From Clostridia bacterium (lineage in GTDB: Bacteria > Bacillota > Clostridia > Christensenellales > CAG-138): 51,246 nucleotides of DNA. Location: positions 1 through 51,246 of the forward strand of contig JAFQCL010000008.1 of assembly GCA_017416425.1 (NCBI GenBank), read 5' to 3'. This document shows positions 34,467 to 44,090 of this stretch, one piece after another. Positions within the stretch are counted from its first letter, which is position 1; each line of letters starts with the position of its first letter. Under the pieces are notes generated by a model. That model ran no database searches, was not told the DNA's origin, and saw only the letters and a list, made by a program, of their open reading frames with translations. Position numbers and translations under genes: made by a program.

Positions 34467-35453
34467 TCATTTGTTATCATTCAGATCAGATATGTTAATC
34501 TCGTTATAAGAGTCCATATCATTTCGCGAATATCCACGATCTTTGAAACGAAGCTTTGTCTGATATTCTTCGAGCTTTTGAGAATAAAAGGACATTAGAA
34601 CAGAGTCGGCTGTGTAAAGAAAAACGCTTGCCCTATATCGTCCATCTTTATTTTTTGCTACCTTTATTCTAATTAGGTAATCACCGTGTTTTTCACAGCG
34701 CGTTACAGCTATGGCCTTTGTAGCGCTGCATTGAACCCAGCCTTTTACTGGAAGGCGCTGTTTGCACATAGGGCACTTTATTATAAAAGAACTGTGTGCT
34801 GCAAAAGCTTTGTCTATGGATTCAAAACCATGATAAGCTATGTGGTAAACATGTGAATTTGAGAATAAATCCTGGGTATTTGGAAGAATTCGGTACTCGC
34901 TTATGCCACGTTTTAAATCAAGGTGTTTGCATACCTCAGAGGTATAATAGGCGTCATTATGTGCGTCATGAGCCGAGCGAGTGGCTTCTATCTCAAAAAA
35001 ATCGACGGCTGATGCTAGTGACCTTTGCTGAGAATCGCCGAAAAACTGCTTGCTGAATATCAACTGCAAATTATACCATCTGGGTATCCATGAGGTGTCG
35101 AGCGAATGAAGTCTTAGATTGTCGATGAGCATAGGTATGTCATCACGACCCCATGTAAGAATAACATATTCCGTACCGCACCAGCGCTTAAAGTGTGAGA
35201 CCGCATTTATAAAGGGCACGCCGTATGCGAGCATGGATTGAGTTATGCCGGTAATCCTTTTTACACGGCTTTGGAGTTTTTTATAATATTTTGGAGCGAC
35301 CCAAATTTTAAAATCATCAACCACATTCAAGTTATCGTCAAGCTTATAAGCCCCTATTTCTATTATCTCTCCAACAAGAAGAAATGGCTGCTTTTTAGCT
35401 TGCTTATTAGAAAATGGTTGGTTCCATTCAAGGTCGAGCACAATGTAGTGCAT
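34467..35453 (-). CDS. DEDDh 3'-5' exonuclease with zinc ribbon
   Basis: A 328-aa exonuclease of the DnaQ/ERI-1/KapD type. The acidic residues are Asp7 and Glu9 (LDLEWNQ), the Asp in TWGRDD and the final HxxxxD in HDAHNDAYYT (Exo III epsilon). After the nuclease domain (about 1-190) there is a region with CPMC and two later Cys (about 225-265) that resembles a zinc ribbon. The substrate, DNA or RNA, cannot be told; the short DEDDh type often acts on RNA. It has its own promoter. Confidence 0.85.
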   Translation of the reverse strand: MHYIVLDLEWNQPFSNKQAKKQPFLLVGEIIEIGAYKLDDNLNVVDDFKIWVAPKYYKKLQSRVKRITGITQSMLAYGVPFINAVSHFKRWCGTEYVILTWGRDDIPMLIDNLRLHSLDTSWIPRWYNLQLIFSKQFFGDSQQRSLASAVDFFEIEATRSAHDAHNDAYYTSEVCKHLDLKRGISEYRILPNTQDLFSNSHVYHIAYHGFESIDKAFAAHSSFIIKCPMCKQRLPVKGWVQCSATKAIAVTRCEKHGDYLIRIKVAKNKDGRYRASVFLYTADSVLMSFYSQKLEEYQTKLRFKDRGYSRNDMDSYNEINISDLNDNK

Positions 35454-35491
35454 ACTTACACCGCCTAACTAAAGTTTACATATCGCTTTGA

Positions 35492-35520
35492 AGTATAACA
35501 TATTTGCACTTTAAGGTAAA
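35492..35520 (-). promoter_or_regulatory. Promoter of the exonuclease gene
   Basis: On the minus strand TTTACC (35515-35520) and TATACT (35492-35497) are spaced by 17 bp, about 40 bp upstream of the start codon. Confidence 0.6.
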
Positions 35521-35573
35521 GCGCATTTACCAAATACTTATGCCTCCTTTTTGTGCCAAATGAGAGAGTCCGT

Positions 35574-36770
35574 CTATTTTAAAGGAATTAAAGCCTGAGA
35601 AAAATCCGCATATACGAGTTGAACTACGGGATGTTCGGGGATATTCACAAAAGGCAGTCTGGTCGGCATAGTGGAGCAGAAAGACGAAGAAAGTGGAGTT
35701 AAGGTGTTATCGGAACTTAGGTTACATAGAGCAGCATATCTTAAAGGTATATCAAGGCATGTCCTTTCAATAACTACGCTTAGCATGTCTTCATTGAGGA
35801 TCACTTCTATATTTGGCAACTCAAAAGGCTCCATCGGAGTGTTGTATTTTAATGTAACACTACCGTTACATTGTAATATTCCGGATGATTGCTGTAAAAG
35901 ACGGTTCCTTATGGTCATAAGAGCTGCCGGAGAATTATCAACGGCGACCCATCTGCGATCAAGGGTAGAGGCAAGAGCTGCAAACGTTCCGCTTCCGGAA
36001 AAAAGATCTAAAACAAGATCATCCTTTTTGGTAGAGCAAAGCAGTATGCGCTTTAAAAGCGCTGATGGCTTTTGCTGAGGGTATCCGATGCTTTCAGCGC
36101 TTTTTACTCCAACAGCATCTATATCATCCCAAACATCGCTGGGAATTATGGTACTGTCCTCATAATACCTATAGGCTCTACCGTTTGCCAGTGCGGTAAA
36201 ATAAACCCTTCCATCATCTGATATACTGCGTTTCCTATGATTATGCGGCTTTGAGCCTCTTTTTATGCCGATATCTTTTGTGCTGAAGTAATGGTTTGTG
36301 GGGGACTTGCAATAAAACAATATACTATCATGCCTTGAAGAAAAGCGCTTGCTTGAGCGGCCTCCGGCTTTATAAGTCCAAATTATCTCATTTAAAAAGC
36401 AATCAGCCCCAAATACCTCATCCAGTATCAAACGAGCATGGTGAGTCTGCATCTGAGTGGTATGTAGAAAGACGCAGCCGCTTTCACAAAGCAGTGGATG
36501 GCAAGCGATAAGAACAGCTTTGAGCATAGCCTTATATTCAGCAAGTGATATATCATGAAAGGCTTCAAAGGAGCGCTGCTTACCGCAGGCCTCGCAAGTG
36601 ATGTAATTTGAAGCATTGATAGCGCCGGGAGGATCCATATAGATCATGGAAAAATTACCCTCATAGCTGCTTTTTAGCTCAATTAGAGCGGATTCTGCAT
36701 CACTCAGCATAAAATATCCGTTTCCTAAAGCGGATATATGTTCACGTATTATTGGATCGCTATTAATCAT
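35574..36770 (-). CDS. Beta-class DNA N6/N4 methyltransferase, orphan
   Basis: A 398-aa site-specific DNA methyltransferase. Motif order is beta: the catalytic motif IV (DPPG, 46-49, after FSMIYM) precedes motif I (LDLFSGSGT, about 254-262). The usual DPPY is DPPG here, so the stacking Tyr is missing or displaced. A CxxC (CEACGK, about 59-64) lies just after the catalytic loop. YPQQKP before motif I is typical of type III Mod/beta enzymes. No restriction gene or ATPase is adjacent, so it looks like an orphan. ATG 36770 has GAGG at seven bases; the longer reading from 36800 starts within the promoter (TATAAT at 36792-36797). Confidence 0.87.
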   Translation of the reverse strand: MINSDPIIREHISALGNGYFMLSDAESALIELKSSYEGNFSMIYMDPPGAINASNYITCEACGKQRSFEAFHDISLAEYKAMLKAVLIACHPLLCESGCVFLHTTQMQTHHARLILDEVFGADCFLNEIIWTYKAGGRSSKRFSSRHDSILFYCKSPTNHYFSTKDIGIKRGSKPHNHRKRSISDDGRVYFTALANGRAYRYYEDSTIIPSDVWDDIDAVGVKSAESIGYPQQKPSALLKRILLCSTKKDDLVLDLFSGSGTFAALASTLDRRWVAVDNSPAALMTIRNRLLQQSSGILQCNGSVTLKYNTPMEPFELPNIEVILNEDMLSVVIERTCLDIPLRYAALCNLSSDNTLTPLSSSFCSTMPTRLPFVNIPEHPVVQLVYADFSQALIPLK

Positions 36771-36931
36771 TTTTTGGCCTCTAATCAACATATTATACAA
36801 TAGTTTACATTACATTGCAGATATTTTCAATTAAATTCATTAAATTTATTCCTGCTTATGATGAAAAGGATGCTAAAAAGGCATAATAATTAAGAATAAA
36901 AATAATAATTTTTCGAAGAGAGGTACAAAAA

Positions 36932-38284
36932 ATGAAAACAAAGGTATTTTTTGTTATTGCTATAGCGCTACTTCTATGCCTTATATCCTGTAACGAAATT
37001 GAAACTGAGGAGTTCATTGGAGAACTGGTTCATATAGATGGCTTGGATGTGTCAGGTATGGATGAATATACCGCAACGGAAGCGCTGATTCAGGCACACG
37101 AAGCATTGTTATTCGAAATGCGCATAACCGTTAATACAAAGGACGGAGACAGCGTAAGCTTTACAGCAGCAGAGCTTGATTTTTCTTTTAATGTAGAATC
37201 TGTTTTAAAAGAAGCAATGCGACTTTCTAAAAAGCCGGAGCAGGATGGAGAGATACGTAGGCTTACTTGCGACATAAGCTATAATGAAGTAGAATCTAAA
37301 GATTTGCTTTTGCCCCTTATTGAACCTTTAAAAAAAGCACCCGTTGATGCGAGCGCGCATTATGACCCTGGAAGTGAGGAGTTGATCTCTATTAAGCCGT
37401 CTGAAGCAGGAAGCTATGCTGATGTAGAAACCGTAAACCAAGCAATAGCGGATAATGTACATGGCATAGGTGATATTACAGTAACGGTAGACACGGTAGA
37501 GCTTTTACCAGAAGTTGATGAAGAAGCTGCAAAAGCTGAGTTCTACATGCTTGCGGAGTACACTACGGAATTTTCCTCGACAGAACTATCCGCCTCCGGT
37601 AGGGTAGAGAATATAGTAAAGGGAGCGGCAATAATTGATGGCTATGTTTTAGAGCCCGGTAAAGAGTTTAATATAAACGAAGTCTTAGGGCCAAGGACAG
37701 AGGAAAATGGATGGAGTATGGCGTTTGGTATCAGTGGAGGAAGATATGTGGAATCCTACGGTGGAGGAATATGCCAAGTATCAACCACACTTTATAATGC
37801 AGCATTGCTTTCGGACCTTGAAATAACTGAACGTCACCATCACACATGGCCTATGGGATATACAGATGTAGGGCGTGATGCAACCATTACATCTGATGGA
37901 CTTAATCTTAGGTTTAAAAATACCATGGAATCCAAAGTTCTCATATCAGCTATAGTGGATAAGGCAAATAAAAGCATTACTATAAGAGTATTCGGGAAAG
38001 CGCCCGAAGATGGCGGCTATATAGAGCTAAGCTCAAAAAAAATACGTACCTTAGAGCGTGACGAGCCGATATACAGATTGAACGAAACCCTTCCGGCCGA
38101 TACAAGCAATACATATAGGAGCGGAAGGGATGGATGCATAGCTGAAACGTATAAAGAGTATTATAACGACAATGGTGAGCTTATTTACAGCGTGCTCGTA
38201 TCAAGGGACACATATAACCCAGTGACCGAAATAATCGAGCTTTCAGCCGATCTTTACTACGCACGGCTTTGGAGCACACAGTAA
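36932..38284 (+). CDS. VanW family lipoprotein with peptidoglycan-binding-like domain
   Basis: A 450-aa protein with lipobox LISC (Cys20). A YoaR-type putative peptidoglycan-binding domain (about 30-210, HIDGLDVSGMDEYTATEAL) is followed by the VanW domain (about 225-360) with the motifs PGKEFNINEVLGPRT, GGGICQVSTTLYNAAL and ERHHHTWPMGY. The C-terminal part resembles the beta-rich tails of this family. VanW proteins occur in cell envelopes of Clostridia and in some vancomycin-resistance clusters, but their biochemical role is not settled. The RBS is AGAGG. Confidence 0.93.
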   Translation: MKTKVFFVIAIALLLCLISCNEIETEEFIGELVHIDGLDVSGMDEYTATEALIQAHEALLFEMRITVNTKDGDSVSFTAAELDFSFNVESVLKEAMRLSKKPEQDGEIRRLTCDISYNEVESKDLLLPLIEPLKKAPVDASAHYDPGSEELISIKPSEAGSYADVETVNQAIADNVHGIGDITVTVDTVELLPEVDEEAAKAEFYMLAEYTTEFSSTELSASGRVENIVKGAAIIDGYVLEPGKEFNINEVLGPRTEENGWSMAFGISGGRYVESYGGGICQVSTTLYNAALLSDLEITERHHHTWPMGYTDVGRDATITSDGLNLRFKNTMESKVLISAIVDKANKSITIRVFGKAPEDGGYIELSSKKIRTLERDEPIYRLNETLPADTSNTYRSGRDGCIAETYKEYYNDNGELIYSVLVSRDTYNPVTEIIELSADLYYARLWSTQ

Positions 38285-38297
38285 CGCTTGCTAGCCT

Positions 38298-39455
38298 CTA
38301 TTTAATATAAGCAATGTAATAAGCGAGCACATTGTCCACCATTCGGCCATAGCTTTCTACACCATCGAGCTGCTGGTTATGCTTGAGGTAGTTATCGTTT
38401 ACGTTTTGAACGGTCTGTTTTACTTCGCCTTCGTAAATATCCCAATATTCTGAGTAATCACGAAGATCTAGGCGCATTTCGTCGCTATATGTACTGTAGA
38501 GTTCACTGTATGCGTCCTTATCGCAGCTATAGAGCCTGTTGGAGCATTCTAGAAGCGTCAACATAGTACAAGAATAAGCTATATCTTCATCCTCTGAATA
38601 TAATCCGCATAAAAATGCTATGAAGTTGGCGTCATCCTCATGAGCAAAGCCAAGCTGATGTCCCATTTCATGTGCGGAAGATGAAAGTTTTAGCAGCGAT
38701 GGTTGATGCGTATTAACATTAGCCTCTGCGGTGAAAGGAATGTAGATACCTGATATTCCTGCGTAGGATAGCAATTCAGAGAGAAAGGGGGATTTGGGCT
38801 TGCCGACAGGAGCAAAAAAACAATCATGATCTTCAGCAAGAGCAGAAAAAGCGGCTGCAAGTTCTTCGGATTTATCATATATGCTGCCTTCGAAGTAAAA
38901 TACTCCATCATCATTGGTATTTACTTGTGTCCTTAGCTCTTTTGATTTATCTGAAAGATAATGGCAAAGCTCTGAAAGCTCCTCGCTTGAGCGCTCTTTG
39001 ATCTCAAGTCCCATGATATCAGAAATATCTTTCCTAAAATAGTTAAAGCCCCAGTTGATATAGAAGATGTTTATCATCGCACCGCCTATAATACCGATTA
39101 TAAGCATTATATTTAAAAAACGCACAAACTTTATCTTGCATAGTATCAGCTTTATTATCAGGTATAATAAAAATGCTGTTCCACCGATAATAAGTACTAC
39201 AATAAGAAGCTCCGCTATCGATATGTTTATCCATGAGGTAAGTGTTATTAGAATACGGCTTATGACCGGATATATGCTTTTTGCATATACTGATTCTATC
39301 CACTCGCTGTTTCCTGAAACTATACTTGGAAGAAAAAGTCCAAGTGGTATAAGTAGAAGCCAAGGAAGAAGTATAAAGCAAGTTGAACGTCTATCAAGCA
39401 CATGCTTATTCGACTTTTTGTTGCGTTTTCTTTTTTTTTCATCAGTTTTTGCCAT
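38298..39455 (-). CDS. DUF3810 family membrane zinc metalloprotease
   Basis: A 385-aa protein with a very basic N-terminus (KKRKRNKKSNK) and three or more membrane segments (about 25-50, 70-100, 107-130). An extracellular domain has the zinc motif HEMGH and a downstream HEDDANF that may give the third ligand. This layout fits DUF3810 putative metalloproteases of Clostridia. ATG 39455 has GGAG at nine bases; the upstream in-frame start at 39500 is rejected. It converges on the VanW gene with only 13 bases between stops and no clear terminator. Confidence 0.85.
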   Translation of the reverse strand: MAKTDEKKRKRNKKSNKHVLDRRSTCFILLPWLLLIPLGLFLPSIVSGNSEWIESVYAKSIYPVISRILITLTSWINISIAELLIVVLIIGGTAFLLYLIIKLILCKIKFVRFLNIMLIIGIIGGAMINIFYINWGFNYFRKDISDIMGLEIKERSSEELSELCHYLSDKSKELRTQVNTNDDGVFYFEGSIYDKSEELAAAFSALAEDHDCFFAPVGKPKSPFLSELLSYAGISGIYIPFTAEANVNTHQPSLLKLSSSAHEMGHQLGFAHEDDANFIAFLCGLYSEDEDIAYSCTMLTLLECSNRLYSCDKDAYSELYSTYSDEMRLDLRDYSEYWDIYEGEVKQTVQNVNDNYLKHNQQLDGVESYGRMVDNVLAYYIAYIK

Positions 39456-39502
39456 AATCTTTACTCCAAATACTGTGTATTTATTTTTAGATTTTAGCAT
39501 AA

Positions 39503-39976
39503 TTATTTACATTCATCAACCAGCTTTTTGACCCACTCATCGTTTGGTGATTCAATTATGGATATAGGCGCGTGATCGGTCGAGCCATCATCCGGGAAAA
39601 GGTAAAGGGTTACATTTCTGAGTTTATTGGGATATACTGTAAGATGAAATAGTACTAAATCTAGATAGCCATCAGCATATACAATAAGCGTAAGCTCGCC
39701 CCAGTTTTGCGAAAGAGGAAGATGACCTTCATAATCATACACCCGAACTGAGAATTCTTCCGTAAAGCCCTTTTCATGTGTTATAAATTCATCGCCCGTT
39801 TCTGCAATTATAACATGCGCGTTACTAATGGGTGATGCGGAAAAGGCATCAAGTACACGAACCTGAAGGCTGCTTCTTTTTTCTATACAACCCGAGGTAA
39901 AAAGCATCATGATCATACCGATCATTATGAGGGTTATGAGGCATGATTTAATAAAGGGAAAGGCAGATATTTTCAT
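39503..39976 (-). CDS. Small lipoprotein with carboxypeptidase-regulatory-like fold
   Basis: 157 aa from ATG 39976 (GGAGG five bases upstream). A long signal peptide ends in lipobox FTSGC (Cys30). The mature part begins LQVRVLDAFSASPISNAHVIIAETG, the usual start of a carboxypeptidase-regulatory/SpaA-like beta-sandwich, and continues with YADGYLDL. It probably sits on the outer membrane face. Function unknown. It precedes the DUF3810 protease gene on the same strand and may be cotranscribed. Confidence 0.75.
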   Translation of the reverse strand: MKISAFPFIKSCLITLIMIGMIMMLFTSGCIEKRSSLQVRVLDAFSASPISNAHVIIAETGDEFITHEKGFTEEFSVRVYDYEGHLPLSQNWGELTLIVYADGYLDLVLFHLTVYPNKLRNVTLYLFPDDGSTDHAPISIIESPNDEWVKKLVDECK

Positions 39977-40023
39977 ACGATCCTCCAAAGCTGTTTTTTA
40001 GAGTATCATATGTTGCTTTGCTG

Positions 40024-40032
40024 TGATATAAT
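40024..40032 (+). promoter_or_regulatory. Extended -10 promoter of pgi
   Basis: TGATATAAT matches TGnTATAAT about 42 bp upstream of the pgi start codon. No good -35 box is seen. Confidence 0.5.
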
Positions 40033-40073
40033 AACAGAATAATGCTATGATTATGCTGAAAGGGGATTATTTT

Positions 40074-41486
40074 ATGCAAGATGCGAATAGGCTTGATATG
40101 CAGATAAGTATTGATTTTAATAATATGATGGAGCGCTTTGTCGGAGAGCATGGTATAGGCGATGATGAGCTCAATGAATTCATAGAAAAAAATGCTGATA
40201 TAGCGCAAAGGGTAAATGAGACGCGGGATAATACAAGGTGGAGGGAGCTTCCTTATAATCAGGAAACGGTAGTAAATAGGATCTTAGAAATAGCCGAAAG
40301 TGTTAGAAAAAATTATCACAGCTTTGTAGTGCTTGGGATAGGAGGTAGTGCGCTTGGTCCTATAGCGGTTCAAAAGGCACTTAATCATTTGCGGTACAAT
40401 GAGCTTTCGGACGATTTAAGAAGAGGCCCCAAGCTTTATATTGAGGATAACATTGATCCTGAGCGCATAAGGTCACTTTTTGATGTTATCGATATTAAGC
40501 GCACCATGTTTAATGTTATAACAAAATCCGGAAGCACATCTGAAACTATGGCACAATTGCTTCTTATAACTTATATGCTGAGAAACTGCCTTGGCGATAA
40601 CTGGGCAAATCATGTTATAGCCACTACCGATGAGCATAAGGGAAATCTTGTAAAAATAGCACGTCAATTCGGAATTACAACGCTTTATGTTCCTGATGGC
40701 GTAGGAGGAAGATTCAGCGAGTTATCTCCCGTTGGACTTTTGCCTGCAGCAGTCTGTGGTATAGATATAAAGAGTCTGCTTGATGGTGCGGCTTATATGG
40801 ATAAACTTTGCTCCGTAGATGATCCACAAAAAAATCCTGCATTTATGCTTGCGGCACTTGAATGTATTTCTATGAAAAAAGGCTGCAATATAAGCGTAAT
40901 GATGCCCTATGCAGATTCATTAAAGGAGATGGCGGACTGGTATGCGCAGCTTTGGGCAGAGTCTCTTGGAAAGCTTTATGATAAAGAGGGCTGTGTCGTG
41001 CGTACTGGACAGACCCCTGTAAAGGCGCTTGGTGTTACGGATCAGCATTCTCAGATACAGCTATATGCAGAGGGACCTTTTGATAAAGTCATAACATTTT
41101 TGGCGGTTGATCAATATAGAGCGCTTATGGATATACCAAATGCCTACGATGATATTCCCGATGTTGCCTTTTTAAGTGGTCATACATTTAACGAGCTTAT
41201 CGATGTGGAGAGAAGAGCGACAGAGTATGCGCTTATGAAGAGCAGGCACATGTCAAAAACCATAACCCTTCCTATGGTAAATGAATTTACTATAGGACAG
41301 CTTATGATGCTTCTTGAGCTTCAAACCGCATATGCTGGAGGTATTCTTAATATCGATGCCTTCGATCAGCCGGGGGTTGAAGAAGGTAAAAACGCTACTT
41401 ATGCGCTTCTTGGAAAGCCTGGATATGAGGAAAAAGCACTTGAGCTTAAAAATATGCCTAAGAAAATGAAAGAATATATGTTGTAA
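40074..41486 (+). CDS. pgi: Glucose-6-phosphate isomerase
   Basis: 470 aa from ATG 40074 (AGGGG at nine bases). It interconverts glucose-6-phosphate and fructose-6-phosphate. Family blocks are VLGIGGSALGPIA, TKSGSTSETMAQL (phosphate-binding Ser/Thr), the GVGGRFSELSPVGLLPAA signature (with Arg and Glu for ring opening) and DQHSQIQLY, with a C-terminal Lys region. The short length is typical of Gram-positive type Pgi. No operon partner is obvious; the next gene starts 80 bases later. Confidence 0.97.
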   Translation: MQDANRLDMQISIDFNNMMERFVGEHGIGDDELNEFIEKNADIAQRVNETRDNTRWRELPYNQETVVNRILEIAESVRKNYHSFVVLGIGGSALGPIAVQKALNHLRYNELSDDLRRGPKLYIEDNIDPERIRSLFDVIDIKRTMFNVITKSGSTSETMAQLLLITYMLRNCLGDNWANHVIATTDEHKGNLVKIARQFGITTLYVPDGVGGRFSELSPVGLLPAAVCGIDIKSLLDGAAYMDKLCSVDDPQKNPAFMLAALECISMKKGCNISVMMPYADSLKEMADWYAQLWAESLGKLYDKEGCVVRTGQTPVKALGVTDQHSQIQLYAEGPFDKVITFLAVDQYRALMDIPNAYDDIPDVAFLSGHTFNELIDVERRATEYALMKSRHMSKTITLPMVNEFTIGQLMMLLELQTAYAGGILNIDAFDQPGVEEGKNATYALLGKPGYEEKALELKNMPKKMKEYML

Positions 41487-41565
41487 TTGTAAACATAGTG
41501 TAGAATCGGTTTTTATTGTACACTTTGCATGATAAAATCTTATACACTGATGTGGAGGTATTAGG

Positions 41566-42759
41566 ATGAAAAAAACTTTAATGCTTTTGATGTCTATGCT
41601 GATTGTCTTGGCCTTTTGGGGATGCAGTTCGGGAATAGTGGAACCTACTCCTACTGTTACGCCAGAGATAACGCAGACAATGGCACCTGGGCCTACCAAA
41701 GAACCGACCCCTACACCTACTCCTGAGCCTACTCAGGCTCCTATAACCGCAAAATCTATAACGATAGGCTTTGTAGTGAGGGACAACGGAAGCTATGAAG
41801 CATCCGCCATGATGTATGGTTTTTTGAACACTGCTCGTACACTTGGTTATACTGCGGTTCTGCTTCGCTATGGCGAGGACGGAGTTAACGCGCTTGATGC
41901 AGTCAAAATGGCGCATGGGAATAAATGTGAATACATTGCCATAACTAATCCAACAGGCACAAATGATGCTGCCATAAAAAAGGCTGAGGAGCTAAATATC
42001 AAGGTCATAGTTGTTGACGATAAGGTAGATATATCTGGAGCTATTATTGCAAATATAGCCATGGATGACAGCGAATACATAAAAGAGCTGTGTGTAGCCA
42101 CCGCGCAGCGCATGAAGGAACGTAACCTTACCTCCGGTTGGATACTGGTGTATGGTCAAGGTGTTTCTCGTTACTCTACTGCGTGCAAGGATATAATTGC
42201 TGAGCTTTATCCAGAGTATGGCGTTGTGATTTATAATCAAGGTACAGGAACTTTGGATCAAGAGATAGAGGCGCTTTCTGAATATCTCTATTATAACAGA
42301 CAATTCGGAGGGCTTGTTGCAATTGGTGATGAGTGTTCGCGACTGGCCAGAGATGCCAGAGAAAAAGCAAGCGCAAGACTTAGTGAGGACGGCGCGATTG
42401 ATAACCCTAACCCTCCTGCTGAATTCTCAAATCTTCCTCCTGTAGATGAATCCATAACCAATAAGATAAGTATATCAATATTTGGTACAGGATACAATGA
42501 GGACAATATTGCTCTATTAAGGTCAAGCGGTATTTATGGTCTGAGTATAATGCCATATTATGATCTGACCGTGTATGCTGTCATGTTAATAGATAATGCA
42601 GTGAATGAAATACCATATCAAGCTGATACCATGGTGCCATGGCCTATAATACGTTATGATACTATAGATAGATATGTTGATCTGCACAATGAGGTTTGTG
42701 AGTTGTTTGGTCTTATAGAGCAGGAGGAAGCAAACGAAAACGATAACGATGGAGAATAA
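41566..42759 (+). CDS. Periplasmic-binding-protein type 1 lipoprotein
   Basis: A 397-aa lipoprotein (Cys20 in AFWGC). A Thr/Pro linker (PTPTPTPEPT, about 26-62) is followed by a sugar-binding PBP1 fold of the RbsB/LsrB kind (ITIGFVVRDNGSYEASAMMYGFLNTARTLGY, read in parts; KVIVVDDKVD; GGLVAIGDECSR). It would bind a sugar or signal molecule outside the membrane. No ABC permease or ATPase is adjacent, and it is followed 10 bases later by a RodA/FtsW gene, so a sensory or cell-wall-linked role is as likely as transport. The RBS is GGAGG. Confidence 0.85.
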   Translation: MKKTLMLLMSMLIVLAFWGCSSGIVEPTPTVTPEITQTMAPGPTKEPTPTPTPEPTQAPITAKSITIGFVVRDNGSYEASAMMYGFLNTARTLGYTAVLLRYGEDGVNALDAVKMAHGNKCEYIAITNPTGTNDAAIKKAEELNIKVIVVDDKVDISGAIIANIAMDDSEYIKELCVATAQRMKERNLTSGWILVYGQGVSRYSTACKDIIAELYPEYGVVIYNQGTGTLDQEIEALSEYLYYNRQFGGLVAIGDECSRLARDAREKASARLSEDGAIDNPNPPAEFSNLPPVDESITNKISISIFGTGYNEDNIALLRSSGIYGLSIMPYYDLTVYAVMLIDNAVNEIPYQADTMVPWPIIRYDTIDRYVDLHNEVCELFGLIEQEEANENDNDGE

Positions 42760-42769
42760 GATATAATTT

Positions 42770-43975
42770 ATGCGACATGCCGAAAAAAATGTCTTTGCAA
42801 GGATCGACTGGATCACAATGATAATTGTGGTCGCACTTGTCGCGTTTGGACTTATTAGTCTTACAAGCATAATGGCAACCCCCTTTACTGGCGAAGAAAG
42901 CAGCATAAATGATTATATAGATAAGTTGAATTTGGAATACATCGAGAGGCAAGCTCAAAATTTTCTAATAGGTCTTGCGGCAATGATAGTATTTATGGTA
43001 TTTGATTATGAGGTATTAAAACCACTTTCTTGGTGGGGATATGCCGGATGTTTGGCTTTTCTTCTCTTGGTACTTGGAGCAGGAAAAATACGTGGGGGCA
43101 CGCAGGGATGGTTTGTACTTGATACGATAAACAGAGCATTTCAGCCTTCCGAGATAACAAAAATAGCCATTATTATAATGCTATCAAAGATTGTATCTTC
43201 TGCGATGGATAAAGATGGCTATTTAAAACGATTTAGAGATATACTTATTTGTGTAGCGTTAACAAGTCTACCTGCTGGACTGGTAATTTGGCAGCCCGAT
43301 ATGGGAACAGCTATAGTTTACATCGTGATTATGGTATTTATTTTCTTCGTTGGGAGAATACGTTGGCCGTGGATTTTTACAGGCATAGCAGTAGTGGCAG
43401 TTGCAGTCCCACTTATATATCTTTATGCGTTTAAGGACTACCAACTTGATAGAATAACCGATTTTTTACAGCCTCAGCTGGATTCTGATAGCGATGTTGC
43501 GCTGACGCTTACCGCTATAGGTTCAGGCCAATTATGGGGAAAAGGATTTTTTAATGAAGCGACACTTGCTCAGATGCGCTGGATAAGAGCAAGACATACC
43601 GACTATATCTTTGCGGGTATAGGTGAGGGGGTAGGTTTTATAGGCGGTTCAGCATTGATAGTTACCTATTTGTTGCTTTGTCTGCGTTGGATCAGGGTTT
43701 CATATACCTCCAAAGACAACTTTGGTTCCTGTATTACGATGGGCTGTCTTGGGGTGCTTGTAGCCCATATTTTTGAAAATATTGGTATGAATATTGGTCT
43801 TATGCCAGTAACAGGCATACCTCTTCCGTTTATAAGCTATGGCGGTTCAAATATGCTCACAAATATGATGTGTGTTGGCCTTGTACAAAATGTGTGGATG
43901 CGTCATTACACCGATAAGCATACAAGGGATTGGAACTCGTTGCGGTACGATCGGAAAAAGCGAAGTTTAGCTTAA
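42770..43975 (+). CDS. RodA/FtsW/SpoVE family peptidoglycan polymerase
   Basis: A 401-aa multi-pass SEDS protein. SEDS blocks are RGGTQGWFVLDTINRAFQPSEITKIA (read in parts; QPSE is diagnostic), WQPDMGTAIVY, the conserved LDSDSDVA loop, and the C-terminal TGIPLPFISYGGSNMLTNM. It polymerises lipid II into glycan strands together with a class B PBP, which is not in the window. The start is 10 bases after the binding-protein gene with a weak, distant RBS, suggesting translational coupling. I cannot decide between RodA and FtsW. Confidence 0.93.
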   Translation: MRHAEKNVFARIDWITMIIVVALVAFGLISLTSIMATPFTGEESSINDYIDKLNLEYIERQAQNFLIGLAAMIVFMVFDYEVLKPLSWWGYAGCLAFLLLVLGAGKIRGGTQGWFVLDTINRAFQPSEITKIAIIIMLSKIVSSAMDKDGYLKRFRDILICVALTSLPAGLVIWQPDMGTAIVYIVIMVFIFFVGRIRWPWIFTGIAVVAVAVPLIYLYAFKDYQLDRITDFLQPQLDSDSDVALTLTAIGSGQLWGKGFFNEATLAQMRWIRARHTDYIFAGIGEGVGFIGGSALIVTYLLLCLRWIRVSYTSKDNFGSCITMGCLGVLVAHIFENIGMNIGLMPVTGIPLPFISYGGSNMLTNMMCVGLVQNVWMRHYTDKHTRDWNSLRYDRKKRSLA

Positions 43976-44090
43976 TGTCTTTGGGTATGCTACACTATGG
44001 TCAAAAGATTGCTTTTCAATGGAGGATGTGAAAAAGCTGAAAACAAAGGTAATAGAATATTATGGTATGTTTTATAGAGGTGATGCATAA

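Noticed and set aside
35454..35550. AGGAGG with a TTG-started 22-codon frame upstream of the exonuclease gene (minus strand)
   Set aside because: It overlaps the likely promoter of the exonuclease and shows no conserved features.
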